DNA from: a virus
Virus record (IMG/VR): IMGVR_UViG_3300009285_001314
Location: 1 to 36,533 of that record
DNA length: 36,533 nucleotides
Direction: 5' to 3' (one strand)
Positions 9,386-15,836 of the stretch are shown here, piece by piece. Made by a program: the position numbers and the translations under genes. Position 1 is the stretch's first letter. Each line of letters starts with the position of its first letter. The notes beneath the pieces were generated by a model. The model was not told the origin of the DNA. It saw nothing but the letters and a program-made list of their open reading frames with translations, and did not search any database.

Positions 9386-9723
9386 TGCTTATTCTGTTCG
9401 CTCCGCTTTGCCTGTTCGTACTTTATGTTTCTCTCCATCGCCAGCATTGCATCCACATACCAGGCCGGTTGATCCTCGACGCCGCCGCCCTCTAACAAAA
9501 AACCTTTCGTGAATAAAAGATATAAATCCGAAAGGTAAGCGACGAAGTCCGATACATGTTCATGGACGCATTTGTCCGCATAGACGATTACCCACTCACC
9601 GACATCGTTTCGGGTTCGGTCGATTTCGCGATATCCAATTTCGGGACAGATGAAGTCGTCTCCGTAATTTCCTGCCCGGCAATCATCGCACCATCTGAGT
9701 TCGCTTCCGAGCAGGCGGGCGTA
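9382..9723 (-). CDS. -1 frameshift extension of the tail assembly chaperone (gpGT-like)
   Basis: After the heptamer A AAT TTT, a -1 shift continues with TAC GCC CGC and stays open for 113 codons to a TGA at 9382-9384 that overlaps the tape measure ATG. The extension begins YARLLGSELRWCDDC, contains ICPEIGYREIDRTRN and ends in a basic helix (NIKYEQAKRSEQNKQ). It looks like genuine protein, with four cysteines clustered in the first 50 residues, and it lacks a start codon with a ribosome binding site of its own. The fusion would be 287 residues (174 + 113). This matches the lambda G/GT logic, in which the T part contacts the tape measure protein. Confidence 0.75.
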   Translation of the reverse strand, partial: YARLLGSELRWCDDCRAGNYGDDFICPEIGYREIDRTRNDVGEWVIVYADKCVHEHVSDFVAYLSDLYLLFTKGFLLEGGGVEDQPAWYVDAMLAMERNIKYEQAKRSEQNKQ

Positions 9724-10244
9724 AAATTTATTTCCTTGTGCTCCTCGACCGTGATACCCGCTGACTTCTGGACTCTCTCAAATATTTCGCCGAACACATC
9801 CGACGGCAGTTGTTCAATGCAATCATCGGTGACGCGCTTGATCGCTTTCGTGCCGAGCTTTTTGTTTTCAAATTGCAAAACGAACGGGATGACATTCCCC
9901 GCATTGTCAACGTCCTCCAGTCCGGTTATTGCTTTGAGCGCATAGCCGACAACATCCCGGCTGATGCTACTCATGTCCGCGCCGAATTCATCCCCGCGCG
10001 CGCGCCCGAGCGCGGCTATGTGCGTTTGCAGGCCATTCGACAGGGGGATAATCCGGAAGGTGACTTTATCCTCTCGCAAGGCTTTGATCTCTGCTTCGAT
10101 CTTTTCTACATTCGCGAGCGCCACGGGATTACCTTCCGCTTCCGCCTTTGCCTCGACGAGCAGCCCGGCATAATATTCCAGGTTGTCCTGCCCGCGGAAG
10201 TAAGTAAATTCCTGTTCCGCAAGGCGTCTTGGTTTGACTTTCAT
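9588..10244 (-). CDS. Tail assembly chaperone, short form (gpG-like)
   Basis: A 218-residue, charged, largely helical protein (EYYAGLLVEAKAEAEGN) between the tail tube gene and the tape measure gene, the fixed place of tail assembly chaperones. The start has a strong site (AAAGGAG, nine bases before ATG). The last 44 residues are compositionally different (Ser/Thr/Glu-rich) and read through a region that also codes well in the -1 frame. A slippery heptamer A AAT TTT lies at 9723-9729 in the right register. The short product is expected to dominate, with a minority making the extended form. Confidence 0.75.
   Translation of the reverse strand: MKVKPRRLAEQEFTYFRGQDNLEYYAGLLVEAKAEAEGNPVALANVEKIEAEIKALREDKVTFRIIPLSNGLQTHIAALGRARGDEFGADMSSISRDVVGYALKAITGLEDVDNAGNVIPFVLQFENKKLGTKAIKRVTDDCIEQLPSDVFGEIFERVQKSAGITVEEHKEINFTPACSEANSDGAMIAGQEITETTSSVPKLDIAKSTEPETMSVSG
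9723..9729 (-). other. Programmed -1 ribosomal frameshift site (A AAT TTT)
   Basis: On the minus strand the frame-0 codons ATA AAT TTT contain a perfect X XXY YYZ heptamer. It sits 44 codons before the short-form stop, exactly where the -1 frame becomes coding-like. No obvious strong stem-loop was located immediately 3', so any stimulator is unknown. Confidence 0.7.
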
Positions 10245-10272
10245 TTCAGTGAACTCCTTTAGGGTTTATGGC

Positions 10273-11187
10273 TTATGTGAAGACCATTTGAAATTTCGTG
10301 TCACCGGCTTCCCAGCCGACCCGGTAGCTATTGGTGACAGCCAGAATGCCGTTTACATCCGAGAATGCCGGGGCAGCCATAGGATAGCCGGTTGCCGCCA
10401 TATTGCAGATATTCCCGGAGACGGTCCCGAGTGCGATTGCCAGAGCGGTCGATGTCCCGCCGGTGAAACGTGTCGGGAAATTTAGGACTGACAGCGCGGG
10501 GACTTCGCAGAGGAAACCAAACGATGGTTTTTGATCAACGAGATCGGGGTCATCGCAGCCGTCCGTCGCAACGATGGAAAGGTTCGGTGAGTTCGTCTCA
10601 TTGTTCAGAGCGATCCCGACCCGCTTTAAAACCAGAGCGGCGGCGCCAGCCATAGATACTGTTAGGCCAACCGCTGCGACCGGATTCGCGGCAACCTCAA
10701 TCGACGATGCAAGTGCGGCCTCTGTCGGTGCCGTGTAGATTCCGACGCCATTCACACTCACGACAACCGGCGCGCCCGCAGCTATCTCAAACGAGCAATC
10801 GCCGACGCAGTTTGCCAGGGGAATTTTATATCCGTTTCCAATCGCGAAGTCGATATCAAGCGGTGTGGTATCAGTCGCTAAGTCGCCTGTCTGCGCATAG
10901 GTGACGCTCGTTGAGGCGGAAACCGTTTCCTTCAGTCCGCACATCTTAAAGATAGGTCCAAGTGGAGGTGCCACGCCGAGGGGAGTTCCGGAACCGCATA
11001 GCAGCGCCTTAAAACTGAATTTCGTCCAGCGCGCCCCCACGACCGGATGATTCCTGACTGATATCGGGACCTGGTTTGTCGTGTCGAAAACTTCCGCTTC
11101 GAGCAAGTCTACGCTCGCGTCGAAAACGCGGTGCTTCGCCGATCCCCACTCTACTTGGTTTTGAACTGTTCTCCATGGTGCTGCCAT
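10273..11187 (-). CDS. Major tail tube protein
   Basis: A 304-residue beta-rich protein immediately upstream of the tail assembly chaperone, the standard position of the tail tube subunit. Features include WTKFSFKALLCGSGTP and GPIFKMCGLKETVSAS near residues 55-90, common in tube proteins of this type, then DIDFAIGNGYKIPLANCVGDCSF. The length is large for a tube protein and suggests an additional Ig-like or decoration region (about 140-230). A strong ACAGGAGGTG site precedes the ATG, which overlaps the upstream stop (TAATG). High expression is expected from the ribosome binding site and role. Confidence 0.75.
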   Translation of the reverse strand: MAAPWRTVQNQVEWGSAKHRVFDASVDLLEAEVFDTTNQVPISVRNHPVVGARWTKFSFKALLCGSGTPLGVAPPLGPIFKMCGLKETVSASTSVTYAQTGDLATDTTPLDIDFAIGNGYKIPLANCVGDCSFEIAAGAPVVVSVNGVGIYTAPTEAALASSIEVAANPVAAVGLTVSMAGAAALVLKRVGIALNNETNSPNLSIVATDGCDDPDLVDQKPSFGFLCEVPALSVLNFPTRFTGGTSTALAIALGTVSGNICNMAATGYPMAAPAFSDVNGILAVTNSYRVGWEAGDTKFQMVFT

Positions 11188-11378
11188 TATTGAGCACCTC
11201 CTGTAATCGTTTTCGTGTATTCAATCGCTTTCAAGTAAGCCCGTTTGTTTGCATCGTCCATCGCAAGCCAGTCCTTTTCGGGATAGCCCGCAGGACACGC
11301 GAGCTCGCGCGCGGGCGCGGGTTTACTTTCCGCATTCTCAGGCACTGTCCTCATGTGGTTTTCAGGTTCTGGTAACAT
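11187..11378 (-). CDS. Small tail-region hypothetical protein
   Basis: A 63-residue polar protein (MLPEPENHMRTVPENAESK; later CPAGYPEKDWLAMDDANKRA) between the tail terminator-like gene and the tube gene. A GGGA-type site precedes the ATG and the stop overlaps the tube gene ATG. The C-terminal half is a predicted amphipathic helix. Function unknown; its position and tight coupling argue that it is expressed. Confidence 0.55.
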   Translation of the reverse strand: MLPEPENHMRTVPENAESKPAPARELACPAGYPEKDWLAMDDANKRAYLKAIEYTKTITGGAQ

Positions 11379-11379
11379 T

Positions 11380-11802
11380 TTATATGTCCCTCCGATAGCG
11401 GAGCCTTACCCGCTTTTCGATCATCTTTTTTGTGCCGCGCGGCCATAATCGCGGCGGGTCTGAATCGACACCAAGGCACCATAGGCATGTGCCGTCAAGT
11501 GTTATATCTGAATTCAAAGCATCGTCCACGGCTTCATCGAGGTCATATAAATCGCTGTCCTCCGCTTCCGTGCCGCACACGATGAAAATAGCCACAAGTA
11601 ATTGATAGTCAAATGTAGATGTAATAGTGTAATCGTTTGTCTTCGACCCCGATTCGATTATGCAGGCAGGCAGCGATGTAACCGGGATATCGTCCAGTAG
11701 CTGAAAGTCCGGCGCGGCGGTGACAAGGTTAAAGTCATCGATGTTCGTTTCGATCCTGCTCACGATTGCATCCAAGATTGTTTTTCGCGCCTGTACTGTC
11801 AA
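11380..11802 (-). CDS. Tail terminator/minor tail protein (gpU-like position)
   Basis: A 140-residue protein starting at TTG (MTVQARKTILDAIVSRI). The TTG overlaps the upstream stop as TTGA and has AAGGA about nine bases before it. The N-terminal helix followed by DIPVTSLPACIIESG and a beta-rich core (FDYQLLVAIFIVCG) matches tail-terminator-type proteins in pattern and length. Position between the tail-completion protein and the tube gene agrees. Confidence 0.6.
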   Translation of the reverse strand: MTVQARKTILDAIVSRIETNIDDFNLVTAAPDFQLLDDIPVTSLPACIIESGSKTNDYTITSTFDYQLLVAIFIVCGTEAEDSDLYDLDEAVDDALNSDITLDGTCLWCLGVDSDPPRLWPRGTKKMIEKRVRLRYRRDI

Positions 11803-12272
11803 AAGTCTATTTCCTTTTTGAGTTCGTCTATGACTTCGTTGGCCACGTTCACCATCGGGATTGAAAAGAAATGTTTCGCGGTGATATTCGATCCGGGATG
11901 ATTCACCTGTTTAACCGGATGTAATGCGCCAGACCAGTAGAGAGCTTTTTTGTTTTTCGGCAAAATAATGTGTGGTGCCGTATGCCCGCCCTCATGCTGT
12001 ATGGCAGCATAATTCACATCCGACCGCATGCCGTATTCCATCGTGTCCGTGCCCACTTGACGGGCGAACTCCTCGAATGATTTCCTTAGCCGTCCGGTGC
12101 GGACTTTCAAAACTGAATAATAAAATCGCAGACTGGCATTCCGGAATCGACGCGGCATGCCCTGTAATTTAGTCGCCGTGAGTTTCGTATTCTTTTCGGC
12201 AAGGCGATTGAGAATGATCCCGATTGTCGGCCCAATTTCCACGGCTGTTATTGTATGCTTCGTAACTGTCAT
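11799..12272 (-). CDS. HK97 gp10-like tail completion/head-tail joining protein
   Basis: A 157-residue protein with the family signature VRTGRLRKSFEEFA at about residues 57-70, VNYAAIQHEGG at about 88-98 and HPGSNITAKHFF near 124-135. These motifs are typical of HK97 gp10-like or virion-morphogenesis proteins that finish the head-tail junction. The ATG overlaps the upstream stop (ATGA) and the 3' end overlaps the TTG of the next gene. Confidence 0.75.
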   Translation of the reverse strand: MTVTKHTITAVEIGPTIGIILNRLAEKNTKLTATKLQGMPRRFRNASLRFYYSVLKVRTGRLRKSFEEFARQVGTDTMEYGMRSDVNYAAIQHEGGHTAPHIILPKNKKALYWSGALHPVKQVNHPGSNITAKHFFSIPMVNVANEVIDELKKEIDF

Positions 12273-12907
12273 ATCACGTTTCGCCTATATTGATTCAACA
12301 CCAGACATGTTTCATCCGGCAGCCCCTTAAAGAACTTGTCAAAGCTAACACCGCCGTCCCGACTCAGGCTTGACAGCCCGAACCGCCCGCCCGCCGCTTT
12401 ACTGTCGTACCAGATTTTCATCGCCACCTGACACGTCGCATGCTCTAAATCCGCAGGCACCCCGAAAGCATCCTTGACCTCTTTGTTTTCCCAGTCCGCG
12501 CACGCGTACCCGCCCGTGTATTTAATCAGGATTCCGTCCTCGTAATCATCCGTCCACGATCCCCATGAGGCGTTCGCTTCCTGTCCGAGCTTGGGGTACT
12601 TGATAAATGTTTTGTCGATGACGTGGTAATAACTCGCGTCCTCTAATTCAAAGGCCGATGTCCCGTTCCATAAATACACGGATTCGATTTTCACGATTGG
12701 TGGATTCCTTACGAATAACCGGGTAGTGTCATTGCCCGTGTAATACTCCTCGTAAGTAGCAAGCGGGAATTCGCGCCCGCAATAGAGCGACACGATTGAC
12801 GATGCCGACGTGAGCACCGCTTTAAGCTGGATATCCTGCGTGTCGCCGGGTTCGTTGACGTATGCGGCGCTTTTAAGCAGGCTCAATCGTGCGATGGAAT
12901 CGGTCAT
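12269..12907 (-). CDS. Head-tail connector/adaptor protein (gp6-like)
   Basis: A 212-residue protein with a helical N-terminus (ARLSLLKSAAYVNEPGD), the SIVSLYCGREFPL motif and a central GILIKYTGGYA segment followed by C-terminal helices (DLEHATCQVAMKIWYDSK). This order is characteristic of gp6-like adaptor proteins that form a ring below the portal. It is coupled by TAATG upstream and ATGA downstream. Confidence 0.75.
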   Translation of the reverse strand: MTDSIARLSLLKSAAYVNEPGDTQDIQLKAVLTSASSIVSLYCGREFPLATYEEYYTGNDTTRLFVRNPPIVKIESVYLWNGTSAFELEDASYYHVIDKTFIKYPKLGQEANASWGSWTDDYEDGILIKYTGGYACADWENKEVKDAFGVPADLEHATCQVAMKIWYDSKAAGGRFGLSSLSRDGGVSFDKFFKGLPDETCLVLNQYRRNVI

Positions 12908-13344
12908 TATGGGTTAACCTTCCCGTCCTCTGACATCATGCGCGGCATTCCGAGCTCCGCGATAATCGTGATTATGGTTCCGTTCGTGTGCGTGCCCGTA
13001 GCTGTTACTACGACCTTGACATATCTATCGGTGCCGTCGTAACCGATGTGATAGATTCCCTGGTCTTCTGTCGGTGCATTGATAAGGCCGAAGGAATTTG
13101 AGGACGCAATCAGGATACCGTCCGTCCCGACGTCGGCGTATGTGCCGCCCTCCGTGGCGCATGACTGGAGCTTCGCAGTCCAGTACAGGGTACTCGAAAG
13201 CGTGTCGCCGGAATCCCCATAGATGACATGAAACGATGCGCCCTGATAGCCCTCGGTGTCGCAGACGTCGCTTGTGACCGTCGCCGTCTTCACAGCGGAA
13301 ACCGTCAATAATTTTATATATGATCTGTCATCCATGTTTTCCAT
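12907..13344 (-). CDS. Small virion protein B, paralogue of its upstream neighbour
   Basis: A 145-residue beta-rich protein. Its C-terminal half (YHIGYDGTDRYVKVVVTATG, residues about 98-117) aligns by eye with YKIGYKGNAKYLKGVVTATG in the gene just upstream. Position after the major capsid gene suggests a capsid decoration or minor head protein. The start has a TGGAG site six bases before the ATG, and a perfect UUCG-capped hairpin lies 12-33 bases before it. Confidence 0.6.
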   Translation of the reverse strand: MENMDDRSYIKLLTVSAVKTATVTSDVCDTEGYQGASFHVIYGDSGDTLSSTLYWTAKLQSCATEGGTYADVGTDGILIASSNSFGLINAPTEDQGIYHIGYDGTDRYVKVVVTATGTHTNGTIITIIAELGMPRMMSEDGKVNP

Positions 13345-13355
13345 TGTAGTCTCCA

Positions 13356-13377
13356 GGGGGAGTCCGAAGACTCCCCC
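13356..13377 (-). other. UUCG tetraloop hairpin between capsid-proximal genes
   Basis: A perfect 9-bp stem (GGGGGAGTC/GACTCCCCC) closes a four-base loop that reads UUCG in the minus-strand mRNA, an exceptionally stable tetraloop. There is no T-run after it in the mRNA sense, so it is not a standard terminator. It more likely stabilises or delimits the upstream capsid messages. On the plus strand it is followed by ATTTTATTT and could weakly stop antisense transcription. Confidence 0.75.
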
Positions 13378-13416
13378 ATTTTATTTAGGAGTTCACTCGG
13401 AAAGTAGCTTCCGTTA

Positions 13417-13872
13417 TTATGCAGTTGCCACGGCGACGGACGAATCCGAACCGGGACCCATCTTGATATCACCGAGAACCGCGTAAACCCCGATGACATT
13501 GCCGTAGGTGTGCGTGCCGGTTGCAGTGACAACGCCTTTTAGATACTTGGCATTGCCCTTGTAGCCGATCTTGTAGGTCAGCGCGAGTTCGCCGTTTGCG
13601 TCCACGACAACGGAGTTAGCCGCGAGATTCGTGATCTCTCCGGCTGCGACATCCGTAAAACTGCCGTTGTAGGTATCGCATTCAGTGATCTTGCACGTCC
13701 ACAAGATATTGGCCGAGAGGGTATCGGCGGACGCGGCACCGAATGAGAACAGGATCGTCGCGCTATTGTACGGTGTCAGATTCACCGGGGAACTCGTCAC
13801 GGTTGTCGTGGCATTCGCCGGGTTGGACATCTGACAGATGTTGAAATTGTCGGTGTTGTCTTTGTTAGGCAT
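13417..13872 (-). CDS. Small virion protein A (capsid decoration candidate)
   Basis: A 151-residue beta-rich protein immediately after the major capsid gene, with a very strong ribosome binding site (GAGGAG, nine bases before ATG). Such a position and expression signal fit a decoration or head-fibre protein present in many copies. It shares its C-terminal half with the next gene (KGVVTATGTHTYGNVIG against KVVVTATGTHTNGTIIT), so the pair arose by duplication. No enzyme motif is visible. Confidence 0.6.
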   Translation of the reverse strand: MPNKDNTDNFNICQMSNPANATTTVTSSPVNLTPYNSATILFSFGAASADTLSANILWTCKITECDTYNGSFTDVAAGEITNLAANSVVVDANGELALTYKIGYKGNAKYLKGVVTATGTHTYGNVIGVYAVLGDIKMGPGSDSSVAVATA

Positions 13873-13908
13873 GGTTATATTCTCCTCAGATTCTTTTAAT
13901 CACCTTCA

Positions 13909-15162
13909 TCAGGTAGTCTTGAGAATCTTGATTGCCTCCGGTTTGATTACCTGTCCACCGACGCGCTTCCTCATGTTGAAGTTGACGCCGGGGTACGGGG
14001 AATAGGGATCGACAAGTAGCGCGATGCCGCTTCGATCAACGATGCGATAGCCCCGCTTGAAGTCGCCGAGCATGATCGGGTAATAATCATTGCCCTGATT
14101 ATCCATGCTTTCGCAGATGATGTAAGGCCGACCGTAAATCTCTGCTGGGGGGCCAGCCTGCAAGCCGGGCTGCCAGATGAAAGCGTTGGTTGTGGATTCC
14201 TTCAGAATCAGAATCCTCTTTAGCGTATCTGAGTTGAACCCCCATATGCTGTTCGGGCGATATGGCGCGAGCAGCGTAGTGTACATTGTCGCGAAGTCAT
14301 CAGCTGAAATGACCTCAGTACCCGCGCCTGTCACATCGGCAGGATACTTCGCGGAGTCGGTGCCGTGGTTAAAGAAAATTCCTGCGGCGCGATCAACGGC
14401 GGTACCTTCGAGGAAGTCAATGCCCTCCGTATAACCGAAGGATTCCCCGGCGTCTGCGGTGATCTCGCTTTCAATGAAGCGCACATCATTCAGCATGTCG
14501 CTGGAAACTTTCGTCACAACGGTAAGCGGATACGCGGCGATCTTGTATTCCGCCCAAGTGCTGTTTGTCGCAGTAACAGCCGCTGCCGGGAGCTCGCTGT
14601 CATGGTAAGCGGTCGGTGTTCCGGTCCGCCTCCAGCCTTTGATGTCAAGGCCGGAAATTGTGCGAACGTCGGCAACCGACCGGATGGGGTCGATTGAGAC
14701 GTAATTCTTGATGATCTCGGCATCAAGTTCGGGATCGAGGAAAATACCGCCCTCTGCGAAAGTGCCCTCAGTGATCGTATGCTTCTCCAGCATAAGAACT
14801 TCACCGGCGAATTTCTCGTACTGCTCGCTCGCTATGAACTTTTCAGCGATGGGCATTTTGCCCCGCTGTCCGCCAAAAGTGCGGATATAATCGCGGATTG
14901 CCTCGCGGTGCTCCGACGGCTTGATACCGGCTTCCGCCTGGATTTCCTTCATCGCAGCCATACGAGTCTCCATTTCGTCAACACGCTTCGCTGTCGCATC
15001 GGCAAGTTGCGCGGCCTTTGTCGCTTCCGCCAGGTCGGTGCCGATCTTGTCAATCCTCGCCTCAATTTCGCCTAAGCCGATTTTATTGGCCTCCGAAAGT
15101 TTCCGGGTTTCCAATACGGCAGAGGTCGCTTCGGCAAGTTGTTTCTTGGTTTCTTCATCCAT
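13909..15162 (-). CDS. Major capsid protein, HK97 fold
   Basis: A 417-residue protein. Residues 1 to about 115 are highly charged and helical (EATSAVLETRKLSEANK; VDEMETRMAAMKEIQAEAG), corresponding to the scaffold-like delta domain that HK97-type proteases remove. The rest has the HK97 core pattern: an N-arm, then SIDPIRSVADVRTISG, PLTVVTKVSSDMLNDV (spine helix region), and near the end MLGDFKRGYRIVDRSG. An AGAGGT site precedes the ATG. The prohead protease gene lies three bases upstream, consistent with cleavage of the delta domain. Confidence 0.9.
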   Translation of the reverse strand: MDEETKKQLAEATSAVLETRKLSEANKIGLGEIEARIDKIGTDLAEATKAAQLADATAKRVDEMETRMAAMKEIQAEAGIKPSEHREAIRDYIRTFGGQRGKMPIAEKFIASEQYEKFAGEVLMLEKHTITEGTFAEGGIFLDPELDAEIIKNYVSIDPIRSVADVRTISGLDIKGWRRTGTPTAYHDSELPAAAVTATNSTWAEYKIAAYPLTVVTKVSSDMLNDVRFIESEITADAGESFGYTEGIDFLEGTAVDRAAGIFFNHGTDSAKYPADVTGAGTEVISADDFATMYTTLLAPYRPNSIWGFNSDTLKRILILKESTTNAFIWQPGLQAGPPAEIYGRPYIICESMDNQGNDYYPIMLGDFKRGYRIVDRSGIALLVDPYSPYPGVNFNMRKRVGGQVIKPEAIKILKTT

Positions 15163-15164
15163 GA

Positions 15165-15836
15165 TTATTTACCTCTACATGCTGTCAAGAATTTTGTGAG
15201 CGCTTCCGCGTCGTGGCTGTCCGGGGACGGGACGATCAAGGCGGGTTGTGACGTGGACTTTGCCGAAGCCACAAGTGCCGTAAGTTTTTCGCGCTCGACA
15301 TCGGTTAAATTGATCAGTGTATCTGCAAGCCCACTGAGTGAGCGTACATCCGTGAGTTGTGCGTCGGGATTCGCAGGCCATTGGCAGATCGACCATTCCC
15401 ATAACGCGATCTCTTTTAACGTCCGGGTCGATACCTTTTCGACGGTTGCCCAAGCCTCATCTATCGTTTCAAAGCCGATGGACAATCCGACCTTCATACC
15501 CTTTGACATCGCGTCTTTCGCAAGGGCGTAAATCTCGCGGGCGCGCTGGACGCTGTTAACGAGCAGATCGCCCGATACAAGCAGGCCGTGATCATCCTCC
15601 GTACCGCCGTTCGCATTCCCGATCCACTCCATTGAGAAGTGATTAAAGAGTATCGGCACTTTCCCGCCGTTGTTTTTCAGGGTTCGTTTGAACGCGCCGG
15701 GCTTCACCGTCTCCATGTGATCCCAAACCGGGAAAGCATTATTGAACACGCTGGCATAACCCTCGACGTGCCCCGTCGATTCATCCAGTGCGCTTAGTTC
15801 AAGTTTAAATGTTCTGTATTCTTTACGACCTTTCAT
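15165..15836 (-). CDS. Prohead protease (HK97 gp4-like, S78 family)
   Basis: A 223-residue protease expected to process the capsid delta domain during head maturation. The start at 15836 (MKGRKEYRTF) is chosen because CGGAGG lies eight bases before it and its ATG overlaps the portal stop as ATGA; a longer frame to 15881 lacks such a site. Catalytic candidates are His66 in PILFNHF, Ser119 in VGLSIGF and an acidic residue in KEIALWEWS. The N-terminal VEGYASVFN segment is typical of the family. Length is normal. Confidence 0.88.
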   Translation of the reverse strand: MKGRKEYRTFKLELSALDESTGHVEGYASVFNNAFPVWDHMETVKPGAFKRTLKNNGGKVPILFNHFSMEWIGNANGGTEDDHGLLVSGDLLVNSVQRAREIYALAKDAMSKGMKVGLSIGFETIDEAWATVEKVSTRTLKEIALWEWSICQWPANPDAQLTDVRSLSGLADTLINLTDVEREKLTALVASAKSTSQPALIVPSPDSHDAEALTKFLTACRGK

